DNA from: Halobacillus amylolyticus
GTDB taxonomy: Bacteria > Bacillota > Bacilli > Bacillales > Halobacillaceae
DNA: 64,000 nt
Assembly (NCBI RefSeq): GCF_022921115.1
Contig: NZ_CP095075.1
Span: forward strand, 1,364,001-1,428,000
Direction of reading: 5' to 3'
Positions 33,936 to 42,935 of the stretch are shown here, in pieces. The notes below the pieces were generated by a model. It saw only the letters and a program-made list of their open reading frames with translations, had not been told where the DNA came from and searched no databases. Positions within the stretch are counted from its first letter, which is position 1; each line of letters begins with the position of its first letter. The position numbers and the translations under genes were made by a program.

Positions 33936-35006
33936 CTACTTTTCGGCTCTTTGGATAATTGAAATGACTTCATTTTTTGTTCGTTTACTCTCGTATTTCT
34001 CCATATTATTGAGCAGTTGCTCTTTGTTGTCCATTAAATGTTTTAATTCTTTCAGCAAGCTATCGGAATTAAGCTCTTCTTCCTCAAGCTTGTGAGCATA
34101 GCCTTGCTTTACGAAAGAGTCGGCATTTAATATTTGATCACCACGGCTGGCTTTCCTTGATAAAGGGATAAGCAGCATTGGTTTTTTTAATGCCAAAAAT
34201 TCAAAAATGGCATTGGAGCCAGCCCGGGAAATGATATAATGGCTAGCGGCAAATAGGTCCTTCAATTCATCACTTACATATTCAAATTGAGCATAGCCAG
34301 GACGGTTGATTGTCTCATCCTTTTGCCCTTGACCGCATATATGGATGATTTGTACTTCCTGTAATAGTTCATCTAAATTTGTGCGGATGGCATCGTTGAT
34401 TTTTTTCGATCCTGTACTCCCCCCCATAACTAAAACAACCGGCTTACTCGTCGTCAGTCCGCTATAGGAGAGGCCTTTGCTTCTGTCCCCTGTAAAAAGT
34501 TCTTCCCGGACAACCGCCCCGATATATTGTCCTTTTTCTTCAGGTAAATGCTGCATCGTTTCCGGAAAGGTAGCCAATACCTTTTTAGCAAAAGGAAAAG
34601 AAAGCTTATTAGCGAGACCTGGAGTATAATCGGATTCGTGGATGATCGCCGGCACACGATTTAATTTCGCAGCAGCGACCACGGGGACCGAAACAAATCC
34701 ACCTTTTGAAAAAATGACCTGAGGCTTACGTTTTCTTATAATTCTGAGTGATTGGATTAGCCCCTTCATAACCTTAAACGGATCCTTGAGGTTCTCCTTG
34801 GACATATAACGGCGCAGTTTCCCTGTTGATATCCCATGGTAGGTTACACCCTCTAAAGAACTAATTAATTGTTTTTCTATCCCTTGATAGGATCCTATAT
34901 AGTCAACTTGATAGCCTTGTCTTTGAAATTCAGGAATAAGAGCCAGGTTCACAATAACGTGCCCTGCTGTTCCTCCTCCAGTAAATAAAATACGCTTCTG
35001 CTTCAA
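33936..35006 (-). CDS. MurG-like UDP-GlcNAc glycosyltransferase (second MurG paralogue type)
   Basis: 356 residues, TTG start with AAAGGGCGATG ahead. It is a GT28 enzyme by the N-terminal glycine loop FTGGGTAGHVIVNLAL, the acceptor-membrane region IFSKGGFVSVPVVAAA, and the donor-site blocks LVMGGSTGSKKIN and SRAGSNAIFEFLALKKPMLLIPL. MurG adds GlcNAc to lipid I at the inner membrane face. This one lies outside any division/cell-wall cluster and has RKASRGDQILNA in place of the usual AxxDHQxxNA segment. It therefore resembles the extra MurG-like copies of some Bacillus species rather than the primary enzyme. Confidence 0.85.
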   Translation of the reverse strand: MKQKRILFTGGGTAGHVIVNLALIPEFQRQGYQVDYIGSYQGIEKQLISSLEGVTYHGISTGKLRRYMSKENLKDPFKVMKGLIQSLRIIRKRKPQVIFSKGGFVSVPVVAAAKLNRVPAIIHESDYTPGLANKLSFPFAKKVLATFPETMQHLPEEKGQYIGAVVREELFTGDRSKGLSYSGLTTSKPVVLVMGGSTGSKKINDAIRTNLDELLQEVQIIHICGQGQKDETINRPGYAQFEYVSDELKDLFAASHYIISRAGSNAIFEFLALKKPMLLIPLSRKASRGDQILNADSFVKQGYAHKLEEEELNSDSLLKELKHLMDNKEQLLNNMEKYESKRTKNEVISIIQRAEK

Positions 35007-35058
35007 AATTTCATCGCCCTTTCATCGGTGTCTTACTTAGGTAACACTGTACAAACTA

Positions 35059-35067
35059 TGCTATAAT
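35059..35067 (+). promoter_or_regulatory. Extended -10 promoter of the MATE gene
   Basis: TGCTATAAT with no good -35. A 10-bp palindrome TCCTATAGGA follows 5 bp later (35073-35082) and could be an operator. Confidence 0.6.
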
Positions 35068-35106
35068 CCTTGTCCTATAGGAATTGTATCAAAAAGGAGA
35101 TCGCCT

Positions 35107-36489
35107 ATGTATGAAACAAAGACATTAAAAGAAAAAATAAAACTATTTACCGTTATTCTCATTCCTATTTTTATTACACAGGTTGGCATGTATGCAATGA
35201 ATTTCTTTGATACGATTATGTCTGGCCAAGCAGGTCCAAACGATTTAGCCGGTGTAGCTATTGGCTCTAGCATATGGCTGCCCATTTTTACGGGGCTAAA
35301 TGGAATATTGATGGCCATTTCACCAATCGTAGCACAGCTAAAAGGGGCAAAGCAGGATAAAGTTATTCCTGAATCAGTCAAACAAGGAGTTTATTTATCC
35401 ATTGTCATTGCATGTTTAATCGGCGGGATTGGTTTCTTCTTAATTGATCCTATTTTGTCGTTAATGGACCTTGAATCAGGGGTACGTCATATCGCTAAAT
35501 ACTATCTTATCAGCTTAGGAACCGGAATTATTCCTTTATTCGTTTTTAACATCCTACGTTCATTTATTGATGCCCTTGGTCACTCAAGAATATCAATGAT
35601 GATCATTTTACTGACATTACCTACTAACATTTTCTTTAATTACGTGCTGATTTTTGGTAAATGGGGCTTCCCTGAACTCGGTGGAATCGGGGCAGGCTTA
35701 GCGACCTCCTTAACGTATTGGGTGGCTTTTGGGATTATCGCTTTTGTTATCCATAAGCTTTACCCACTTCGAACCTACGGAATCTTCACAAATTGGGTTT
35801 CCCCTTCCCTTAAAAGCTGGTGGGAGCAACTAAAAATTGGTGTCCCTATAGGATTCGCTATCTTCTTTGAAACAAGTATCTTTTCAGCCGTTACCTTTTT
35901 CATGACAGAGTACGATACCTACACAGTCGCCGCACACCAGGCAGCCATTAACTTTGCCTCATTTGTATATATGATGCCATTAAGCATTGCCTTTACATTA
36001 ACGATTGCCGTCGGTTATGAAGTCGGGGCTAGACGGTTCACCGATGCAAGGACATACTCTTATCTAGGAATTACCGTGGCCGTTTGTATGTCTGTTGTAG
36101 CTGGAGCGATTCTTTACATCTTTGATGACACTGTCGCAAGGCTGTATAGTTCTAATCAACGTGTAATTGAACTAACAAAAAACTTTATCTTCTTCGCTAT
36201 CTTTTTTCAGCTTTCTGACGGCTTCGGTGCTCCTATTCAGGGGGTTTTACGGGGCTACAAAGATGTAACGATTACTCTCATCATGTCGTTTGTTTCCTAC
36301 TGGGTGATTGGATTGCCAACTGGATATCTATTAGCCAATTATTCAGGCCTTGGTCCATATGGATATTGGATGAGTTTAATTGTTGGTTTAACAGCTGGAG
36401 CGATCACGCTAATGCTGCGCATGCTTTATCTGCAGCGGAAGAATATTCGGCTTTATCAGGTTAAGGGGGAAGACTCTAGTTCAGTTTAA
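35107..36489 (+). CDS. MATE-family multidrug/Na+ antiporter
   Basis: 460 residues, AAAAAGGAG site 7 bases before the ATG. Twelve predicted helices arise from two six-helix halves. The first half starts ILIPIFITQVGMYAMNFFDTIMSGQ, the MATE opening motif with the conserved Asp in helix 1. The second half starts LKIGVPIGFAIFFETSIFSAVTFFM, with AAHQAAINFASFVYMMPLSIA. Members export cationic drugs or toxic metabolites with Na+ or H+; the substrate is unknown. It is transcribed divergently from the MurG-like gene. No terminator is visible before the tandem array that begins 90 bp later. Confidence 0.92.
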   Translation: MYETKTLKEKIKLFTVILIPIFITQVGMYAMNFFDTIMSGQAGPNDLAGVAIGSSIWLPIFTGLNGILMAISPIVAQLKGAKQDKVIPESVKQGVYLSIVIACLIGGIGFFLIDPILSLMDLESGVRHIAKYYLISLGTGIIPLFVFNILRSFIDALGHSRISMMIILLTLPTNIFFNYVLIFGKWGFPELGGIGAGLATSLTYWVAFGIIAFVIHKLYPLRTYGIFTNWVSPSLKSWWEQLKIGVPIGFAIFFETSIFSAVTFFMTEYDTYTVAAHQAAINFASFVYMMPLSIAFTLTIAVGYEVGARRFTDARTYSYLGITVAVCMSVVAGAILYIFDDTVARLYSSNQRVIELTKNFIFFAIFFQLSDGFGAPIQGVLRGYKDVTITLIMSFVSYWVIGLPTGYLLANYSGLGPYGYWMSLIVGLTAGAITLMLRMLYLQRKNIRLYQVKGEDSSSV

Positions 36490-36579
36490 ACCCGCATTAC
36501 CCCTGGAAAAAATGCGAGTGTAAATGATATTAAAGCTATTAGAAAAATTCCAATTATAACTCCTGTAGTTATGCTAATG

Positions 36580-37079
36580 TTTATTCGGCGCTCACTCTTC
36601 CTTTATCGGCGCCCGCTCTTCCTTTATCGGCGCTCGCTCTTCCTTTATCGGCGCTCGCTCTTCCTTTATCGGCGCTCGCTCTTCCTTTATCGGCGCTCGC
36701 TCTTCCTTTATCGGCGCCCGCTCTTCCTTTATCGGCGCTCGCTCTTCCTTTATCGGCGCTCGCTCTTCCTTTATCGGCGCTCGCTCTTCCTTTATCGGCG
36801 CTCGCTCTTCCTTTATCGGCGCTCGCTCTTCCTTTATCGGCGCTCGCTCTTCCTTTATCGGCGCTCGCTCTTCCTTTATCGGCGCTCGCTCTTCCTTTAT
36901 CGGCGCTCGCTCTTCCTTTATCGGCGCTCGCTCTTCCTTTATCGGCGCTCGCTCTTCCTTTATCGGCGCTCGCTCTTCCTTTATCGGCGCTCGCTCTTCC
37001 TTTATCGGCGCTCGCTCTTCCTTTATCGGCGCTCGCTCTTCCTTTATCGGCGCTCGCTCTTCCTTTATCGGCGCTCGCC
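36580..37079. repeat. 24-unit 21-bp tandem array (TTTATCGGCGCTC type)
   Basis: The first unit at 36580 is imperfect (extra T, one A). From 36602 to 37079 there are 23 units of exactly 21 bp, starting 36602+21k; the last stops after 16 bases. Units carry TTTATCGGCGCTCGCTC plus TTCC. Only units at 36602 and 36707 have GCGCCC instead of GCGCTC, five units apart, suggesting block duplication. Unit length is a multiple of three, so any frame stays open (LFLYRRS repeats), but there is no plausible ribosome site. It is not CRISPR: there are no spacers. Confidence 0.95.
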
Positions 37080-37104
37080 GCCGATCACACGGCGGCCTAG
37101 CGCC
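37070..37104. other. GC-rich hairpin closing the tandem array; rest of the 36490-37377 gap
   Basis: GGCGCT-C-GCCGCCG pairs with CGGCGGC-CT-AGCGCC, with six unpaired bases in the loop, formed partly by the last repeat unit. From 37105 to 37377 I see no intact gene. On the minus strand, 36486-36580 and 37180-37245 could be read as fragments of a hydrophobic protein (ending GIFLIALISFTLAFFPGVM), which would place the array inside a dead gene. That is weak. Confidence 0.5.
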
Positions 37105-37377
37105 TAGAGTCGCTCCATCACACTGCGCACATCATCAGCATGGGGCACCGTCGATATTACAGATACCCATCAGCACCCATTTTGGGAATTCCTAGAGTGC
37201 CGACTATGACTAATCCAAGGCCGATAATTCACCAAGTTAATTAACAAAAAACCACCGAGCAATTGATTATGGAAGAAGTATGTTTAACCGGCGTATAAGT
37301 CCTATCCTTTTAACGAAAAATACTAATTAACCGAAGAAAGCTTATTTTAATACCGGGGTGCCAGGAGGAATTTTAGC

Positions 37378-37812
37378 ATGAATGAAAACAATGTTGTTAA
37401 GGAATTGAATGAATATTTAAAAGGTGAATACATGGGAATTCATGCTTACGAACATTACATCAAAAATACACAGGCTCAAGATATCAAAGCCGCATTACAA
37501 TTAATCCAGCAGGAGCATAAACAACATGCATTGAAAATTGCCGAAAGAATACAAGATCTTGGTGGGAAAGCGGCTGAAGACAATGGATTCATGGGTTCCG
37601 TACGAGAGTCAATGATGAATCTTAAAGGTTTTCCTGATACAACAGAAGAAATTTTGAAAGGTGTAGTAAAGGGACAACAGATGGGCATACGTACCACCGA
37701 AGATATTGTACGAGGGGACCTGGATTCAAAGAGCCGACAAATGGTTGAAGAGAATTTGGCTGAAGATAGGTCACATATTGACCAGTTGAACAACCTTATG
37801 CATTCGTATTGA
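37378..37812 (+). CDS. Ferritin-like four-helix-bundle protein (DUF2383 type)
   Basis: 144 residues, AGGAGG site 9 bases before the ATG. It is all-helical, with putative metal ligands spaced as in ferritin-like folds: Glu in NEYLKGEYMGIHAYEHYI (about 11-28), QQEHKQHALKIAERI (E..H, about 44-58), and later EEILKGVVKGQQMGI and EENLAEDRSHIDQL. Members of this family accumulate in stress or stationary phase; the function is unproven. Monocistronic, with a shared terminator. The promoter could not be assigned. Confidence 0.8.
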   Translation: MNENNVVKELNEYLKGEYMGIHAYEHYIKNTQAQDIKAALQLIQQEHKQHALKIAERIQDLGGKAAEDNGFMGSVRESMMNLKGFPDTTEEILKGVVKGQQMGIRTTEDIVRGDLDSKSRQMVEENLAEDRSHIDQLNNLMHSY

Positions 37813-37829
37813 GTTATAAAACCTATTAG

Positions 37830-37856
37830 ACAAGGTCGTGGAAACCACGACCTTGT
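37830..37856. terminator. Bidirectional terminator, 12-bp stem with AAA loop
   Basis: ACAAGGTCGTGG (37830-37841) pairs with CCACGACCTTGT (37845-37856) between the convergent ferritin-like and aldehyde dehydrogenase genes. Confidence 0.88.
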
Positions 37857-37893
37857 TTGGTTAAGAAGAAAATATACCGTTTGTTTTTCCTAA

Positions 37894-39321
37894 TTATTGA
37901 TTTAAATTCATGACGACTAGTCGTTCCTCTGTCATTTCCTCAACAGAATACTTCGGACCTTCTTTCCCTGAACCACTGTCTTTCACACCGCCATATGGCA
38001 TCAGATCCACTCGATATTGGGAAGAATCATTGATCATCAGCCCGCCGACTTGAACATGTTTGGCTGCATAGAAAGCTGTATCAAGATTTTGTGTGAATAT
38101 GCCGCCTTGCAATCCGTACTGGGACTTGTTGACCTCATTGATGCATTCTTTAATATCTGTAAACGGAAGGAGGCTGACAACCGGCGCGAATATTTCTTCA
38201 CACACAACTTTCATCTCAGGTGTAATATTTTGGAGAACCGTTGGATATAAAAGGGCACCCTCTCGTTTACCGCCGTGTACGACAGTTGCACCGGCTTGCT
38301 TCGCTTCCTCTACCCATTGCTCGGCGCGTTTTGCCTCATCTTCACTGATCATTGGTCCTACATCTGTTTGATCATCACTCGGATCGCCGACTATCAACTC
38401 TTTCACTGCTTTAATAAACTTTTCTTGGAATTCTTGCCGAACATCTTCATGGACGTAGAGACGCTGTACAGAGAGACAGACTTGTCCAGCAAAAGCAAAA
38501 CTCTTGGCGGCTGTATTTTTTGCTGCTGCATCTATATCTGCTTCTTTGTCAACAATAACCGGAGAGTTATTTCCAAGTTCAAGGATCAGCCTATTAAGGC
38601 CGGTATTTTGTTTAAGTTTAAGTCCGACTTCAGCACTCCCAGTAAACGTGTAAAGCTGGATGCGTCTATCTTTCATCATTTGATTGCCGACTGTTGACCC
38701 AGAGCCAACAACCACATTGAAGAATCCTTTTGGTAATCCAGCTTCATGAAACATTTCAGCTAACATTAAGGAAGCAACAGGTGTTTTACTAGCCGGTTTC
38801 AACACGACTGCATTCCCTGCAGCAATAGCTGGGGCAATTTTATGAGAAACAAGATTTAGTGGAAAGTTAAACGGACTGATCGCCCCGACCACACCAACTG
38901 GTACTTTAATCGTGAAGGCCATGCGGTTTTCGGAGCCTGGGGCTGATTCAACAGGCACCCCTTCTCCATGTATCCGCTTCGCTTCTTCCGCTGAAAGTTC
39001 GATTGTTTGTGTAGCACGGTCCACTTCTGTGCGTGCCTGTTTAAGCGGCTTCCCTGCTTCCATAGTAATGGTTTTTGCGAACTCTTCTTTATTTTCCTGT
39101 AAAAGCTCACTGACACGCTTGAGCACTTGATAGCGTTTATAGGGGGACATCTGCTGTTCTTTAAATGCACGTTCAGCGGCACTGATCGCTTGATCTACCT
39201 CTTTTTCAGATGCTTTTGCTACTGTTGCATACGTATCTTGTGTATATTTATTTGCTACATCTACTACGTCATCTGTATCTATCCATTCACCTTCTATATA
39301 TAATTTGAATTGCTTACCCAC
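37894..39321 (-). CDS. NAD(P)-dependent aldehyde dehydrogenase
   Basis: 475 residues, GTG start behind GGGAG. ALDH superfamily: SPFNFPLNLVSHKIAPAIAAGN with the catalytic-site Asn (about 145), cofactor segment VVLKPASKTPVAS, FTGSAEVG, general-base Glu in LILELGNNSP (about 250) and nucleophile Cys in FAFAGQVCLSVQRLYV (about 284). CEEIFAPVVSL and GGVKDSGSGKEGP close the protein. It most resembles lactaldehyde / GapN-like and sulfolactaldehyde-type members; the substrate is not determinable by eye. Single gene. Confidence 0.9.
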   Translation of the reverse strand: MGKQFKLYIEGEWIDTDDVVDVANKYTQDTYATVAKASEKEVDQAISAAERAFKEQQMSPYKRYQVLKRVSELLQENKEEFAKTITMEAGKPLKQARTEVDRATQTIELSAEEAKRIHGEGVPVESAPGSENRMAFTIKVPVGVVGAISPFNFPLNLVSHKIAPAIAAGNAVVLKPASKTPVASLMLAEMFHEAGLPKGFFNVVVGSGSTVGNQMMKDRRIQLYTFTGSAEVGLKLKQNTGLNRLILELGNNSPVIVDKEADIDAAAKNTAAKSFAFAGQVCLSVQRLYVHEDVRQEFQEKFIKAVKELIVGDPSDDQTDVGPMISEDEAKRAEQWVEEAKQAGATVVHGGKREGALLYPTVLQNITPEMKVVCEEIFAPVVSLLPFTDIKECINEVNKSQYGLQGGIFTQNLDTAFYAAKHVQVGGLMINDSSQYRVDLMPYGGVKDSGSGKEGPKYSVEEMTEERLVVMNLNQ

Positions 39322-39519
39322 AAGACATACTCCCTTTCAAATAATATCTACTTATGATATAGCCTTTTTATGCGGGGCGTAAACCCATTTTTATCTTTCA
39401 AATGTCACCATACCTTATGACCATCAAGCGGATTGATAATCTTAACGTTTATAAAAAAACAACTCGGGAAAATACATCAGCACAGCTCAAAATAACTCTT
39501 ACTTAAAGGATGATTTTTC

Positions 39520-40263
39520 ATGTCAAGTATTAAAGATAAAGTAGTCATTATTACAGGCGCATCAAGCGGGATTGGTGAGGAAACCGCCAAAGAATTAGCG
39601 GATAAAGGAGCAAATATCGTTCTGGCCGCTAGACGCGAGGAGCGTTTGAGAGATTTACAGGAGACGTTGAAGAGTAATGGAAGTAAAGTGATCTATCAAG
39701 TAACAGATGTCGCCTCTTATGAGGAAATGGAAGCGCTGGCTGAGAAGGCACATTCAGAATTTGGAAAAATAGATGTCATTGTGAATAATGCGGGACTTAT
39801 GCCGCTTTCTCTTCTCAATAAACGAAAGGTCGATGAATGGAATCAAATGATTGATGTCAATATCAAAGGAGTGCTTCACGGGATAGCAGCGGTTCTTCCT
39901 TATATGCGCGAGAGAAAAGAGGGACACATCATTAATGTTTCATCGGTTGCTGGTCATTCCGTTTCACCTGGCACTGCTGTATATAGTGGTACAAAATACG
40001 CTGTCCGAGCCATTACAGAAGGATTACGAAAAGAGGAATCGGTAAACAGCAATATTCGTGCGACGATTATCTCACCAGGGGCCGTCTCTACAGAATTAAC
40101 AGATACCATCACAGATGAAGACGTGAAAGCTGGTGTTGAAAAAAATTATCAACAAGCGATTAAACCGGATAGTATTGCGAGAACGATTCGCTTTGCGATT
40201 GAAGAACCGTCAGAAGTCGGAATTAACGAAATCCTTGTTCGTCCAACCGCTCAGGAAAAATAA
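39520..40263 (+). CDS. Classical short-chain dehydrogenase/reductase
   Basis: 247 residues, AAAGGATG site. [19 protein letters not shown] (about 12-30) is the cofactor loop, and AARREERL after strand 2 with two Arg suggests NADP(H). NNAG is at about 88-91, the active-site Ser is in [10 protein letters not shown], and the Tyr-Lys pair in [14 protein letters not shown] (about 155-160). [13 protein letters not shown] follows. It belongs to the YdaD/YdfG-like oxidoreductases acting on hydroxy acids or aldehydes; the substrate is unknown. It is divergent from the aldehyde dehydrogenase by 198 bp. Confidence 0.88.
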   Translation: MSSIKDKVVIITGASSGIGEETAKELADKGANIVLAARREERLRDLQETLKSNGSKVIYQVTDVASYEEMEALAEKAHSEFGKIDVIVNNAGLMPLSLLNKRKVDEWNQMIDVNIKGVLHGIAAVLPYMRERKEGHIINVSSVAGHSVSPGTAVYSGTKYAVRAITEGLRKEESVNSNIRATIISPGAVSTELTDTITDEDVKAGVEKNYQQAIKPDSIARTIRFAIEEPSEVGINEILVRPTAQEK

Positions 40264-40339
40264 ACTTTTCTAGATCGAGTGACTGACCAAAATAAATGAT
40301 TTTTACGAAAGCTAGAATCCTTTTGACTTAATTCAAAAG

Positions 40340-40440
40340 GATTCTTTCAAAAAACACGATGATTGTGACCTAACTTATTGTGATTCTACCCAAAATCGCA
40401 AAGATTCTGTCCTAAATCATTGTGATTCTGCCCTAACGCA
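40340..40440. repeat. 21-bp periodic array B (AGAATC family, inverted)
   Basis: GATTCT-type cores start at 40340, 40361, 40382, 40403 and 40424, exactly 21 bp apart. Consensus is GATTCTGYCCTAAATC plus a variable tail. The last unit touches the terminator at 40441. It is the reverse orientation of arrays A and C. Confidence 0.85.
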
Positions 40441-40480
40441 AAAAAGCCTGACCAAAGAAGTCTCTCTGGTCAGGCTTTTT
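40441..40480. terminator. Nucleoside transporter terminator, 14-bp stem
   Basis: AAAAAGCCTGACCA (40441-40454) pairs with TGGTCAGGCTTTTT (40467-40480). It probably stops both the nucleoside transporter and the convergent SDR gene. Confidence 0.92.
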
Positions 40481-40489
40481 ACTGATTTT

Positions 40490-41680
40490 TTATAGGAATA
40501 GTCCAGCCATCGTCGCAGAAAGCATGGAACCAAGTGTTGCACCAACAAGAAGCTTCATACCAAATCCTGATACACGAGCACCTTTGTCAGCGTCAATTCC
40601 TTGTACTGTACCAGCAATGATGCCAATAGATGAGAAGTTAGCGAAACTTGTCAGGAATACCGTAACAATACCAACTGTTTTTTCTGATACTTGATCAATC
40701 ATTCCTTGGAACTCAAGCATAGCAACGAATTCGTTTGTTACAATTTTGGTTCCCATAATTGCACCTGCGTCAATTACCTCTGAAGCAGGGATACCCATAA
40801 GGAGACCGATTGGAGCGATAAGATAGCCAAGTCCTTCCTGTAAAGTGAAGCCTGCGAATAGGAAAGAAAAGAGACCATTAACCAATTCAAGGGATGCGAT
40901 AAACGCGATCAGCATTGCCGCTACGATTAAAGCGATTTTACCACCGTCTAAGGCACCATTCCCCATCGCTTCAAAAAGACTTTTCGAACCAGACACGTCT
41001 TCAATATCTACGTAGTCTTCTTCTTTAGGCACTTTAACAGGTGCAATTAAAGAAGCGACAATAAGTGCACTAAACATATTTAGCGGAAGAGCAACTAGGA
41101 CATAATCGGCAGGTAAAATACCAATGTATGCACCGACAATGGAAGCTGATACAGACCCCATAGCTGAGGCACTTACGATATATAAACGATTATCACTCAA
41201 TTGTTTAAATTGTGACTTAATGGCAATAATGGCTTCGGATTGTCCGAAGAAGATACTGTTTACTGCGTTAAAAGATTCAATCTTAGGTAAGCGGGTAATA
41301 TAAGATAAGAACTGACCTAAATATTTAATAATAAACGGTAAGATCTTCAGGTAAGTAAGAACGGATAGAATGGTTGCAAAGAAGATTATTAATAGTAATA
41401 CATTAAAGAAGAATACAGAAGCTCCATCATCTGTTGCTACACCACCAAGAACAAAGTTGACACCCACGGTTCCATATTCAATGAGTTTGTTAAATACCCA
41501 TGATATTTTATTAATAATCCATGCCCCAACTTCTGTCTCAAACATAACAAAAGTTGTTATAAGCTGGGCCAGGAGCATAACACCAATACCGAAATAATTT
41601 ATATTTTTACGATCATTAGACATGAAGTATGCGATTCCAAGAATAGCACCAACGGCCAAAATACCTAGTAAGATGTCCAC
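40490..41680 (-). CDS. Concentrative nucleoside transporter (CNT/NupC family)
   Basis: 396 residues from the GTG at 41680, six bases after GAGGGGGAAC; an ATG 20 codons earlier lacks a site and would add a polar head. The opening helices (DILLGILAVGAILGIAYFMS) and later NSIFFGQSEAIIAIKSQ, MGSVSASIVGAYIGILPADYV and NFSSIGIIAGTVQGI are hallmark CNT segments. NEFVAMLEFQGM carries the conserved Glu near the sodium/nucleoside site. It imports nucleosides with Na+ or H+. The promoter (41759-41787) stands 72 bp upstream. Confidence 0.93.
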   Translation of the reverse strand: MDILLGILAVGAILGIAYFMSNDRKNINYFGIGVMLLAQLITTFVMFETEVGAWIINKISWVFNKLIEYGTVGVNFVLGGVATDDGASVFFFNVLLLIIFFATILSVLTYLKILPFIIKYLGQFLSYITRLPKIESFNAVNSIFFGQSEAIIAIKSQFKQLSDNRLYIVSASAMGSVSASIVGAYIGILPADYVLVALPLNMFSALIVASLIAPVKVPKEEDYVDIEDVSGSKSLFEAMGNGALDGGKIALIVAAMLIAFIASLELVNGLFSFLFAGFTLQEGLGYLIAPIGLLMGIPASEVIDAGAIMGTKIVTNEFVAMLEFQGMIDQVSEKTVGIVTVFLTSFANFSSIGIIAGTVQGIDADKGARVSGFGMKLLVGATLGSMLSATMAGLFL

Positions 41681-41758
41681 GCTTAAGTTCCCCCTCAAAA
41701 AGTTTAAATCATCAGATACACAAAATGAAAATGCTTTCATGATCTGTTTCTAATATGG

Positions 41759-41787
41759 ATTTTAACAGGTTGTCAGACGTCTTGCAA
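41759..41787 (-). promoter_or_regulatory. Sigma-A promoter of the nucleoside transporter
   Basis: TTGCAA (41782-41787), 17-bp spacer, TAAAAT (41759-41764). Confidence 0.65.
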
Positions 41788-41908
41788 TACTTATTCAATT
41801 GATAGAATTTTCATTAAATCGATCTTTATCCTCATTTATCGATATTATTCCCTACAACTAAGCATTTACAATATATTTTTTAGATTTAGGAATTTTTCTT
41901 AAAAGATA

Positions 41909-41942
41909 AAAAAGCCGCTGAATGAATTATTCAGCAGCTTTT
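41909..41942 (-). terminator. Terminator of the LysM-CAP pseudogene
   Basis: GCTGCTGAATAATTCATTCAGCGGC folds as an imperfect stem (one bulge) with AAAA/TTTT flanks and TTTTTTATC after it on the minus strand. Confidence 0.75.
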
Positions 41943-41949
41943 CTTCCTC

Positions 41950-42577
41950 CTACTTGCTTATAAACATTTGTGTCCAGTAGGTTCCATAACTTCCACCTTT
42001 AGCATATCCAACACCAATATGTGTCAAGTTGGCATCTAAGATTTTCTTTCGGTGTCCAGGACTGTCCATCCGTTAACTACCTCTTCAGCTGACCGCTGTC
42101 CTGCTGCGATATTTTCAGCAGCACTTTGATAGTCAATATTAAAATCTCGCATCAATTGAAAAGGGGACCCATACGTTGGAGAACGATGGGAAAAGTAATT
42201 ATTTTTTTGCCATATCTCTCGATTTATAGCGGGCAACTCTCGATAGCTGCCAATCTTTTTCCAACCTACTCAACCCGTGTTCTGCCCGTTTTGATTTGTT
42301 AAGTCAATGACTTGCTGTTCAACTGATTTTATCTTTCTATTTAATGGAATTCTTACACGATCACAAGGATAGATTAAATCTGGATTTGAAAACTGAGGGT
42401 TTGTATGAATAATTTCTGATAACCCGATACGATAACTTTGCGATATTTTCCATAGTGTGTCACCACTTTTAACCGTGTACGTATCCATTTGCTTAGCCTG
42501 TATAACTGATGGGATGGCTGTACAGTAAATAGTACGGCTGATATGATCAGTACACAGAATCCAACCCAGCTTTTCAC
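41950..42577 (-). pseudogene. Secreted LysM-CAP (YkwD-like) protein, multiply frameshifted
   Basis: A GTG at 42577 (GAGGAGC site) starts a signal peptide (MKSWVGFCVLIISAVLFTV). A one-base shift then leads to AIPSVIQAKQMDTYTVKSG and a LysM domain (SGDTLWKISQSYRIGLSEII). After VEQQVIDLTNQ another shift enters HGLSRLEKDWQLSRVARYKS. A third, at a poly-A run, leads to NYFSHRSPTYGSPFQLM and AAENIAAGQRSAEEVVNG, and a fourth to MDSPGHRKKILDANLTHIGV and YGTYWTQMFISK. The original protein was a peptidoglycan-binding CAP domain protein of about 205 residues. With at least four shifts it is dead, although domain residues remain well preserved, so decay is recent. Confidence 0.92.
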
Positions 42578-42686
42578 AATAAAATTGCTCCTCTACAGTA
42601 GATTATGAACTAGTTTTGTCTAACTTGATCGTAAAATATGTAGAAAAGATTCAACTAGGATTAACTTCTCTTATAAAAACCAAAAT

Positions 42687-42715
42687 GCACCCTCCGGTGG
42701 TCAACCGAAGAGTGC
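42687..42715. other. Imperfect hairpin in the 42578-42935 gap
   Basis: GCACCCTCCGGT pairs with ACCGAAGAGTGC (10 of 12 pairs, five-base loop). It could be a weak terminator or an extragenic palindrome. I see nothing else in this gap and no clear terminator for the purine permease. Confidence 0.35.
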
Positions 42716-42935
42716 TATACCTAAGGGGAGGTATATCATTTTTTATAATGAAAGGCTCGTGCAACACTAATGTACCACGACCTGTTCACCAAACTTCCTA
42801 TTCTCTAACGCTTTAAAGTGTGTTTCTATATATTAGACGAACCAGCTAACCAAAAGGTTTCAATAACTTTAAAATGATTATGTTAGTGTTTACTACATGC
42901 TGTTGCATGAGGAGCTAATTCAGTCACTTCAGAAC

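Noticed and set aside
36580..37079. CRISPR array
   Set aside because: Units are contiguous, 21 bp, with no unique spacers and no cas genes.
36571..37107. 178-codon open frame of LFLYRRS repeats
   Set aside because: The unit is 21 bp, so frames stay open through the tandem array by arithmetic; no ribosome site and no non-repeat sequence of note.
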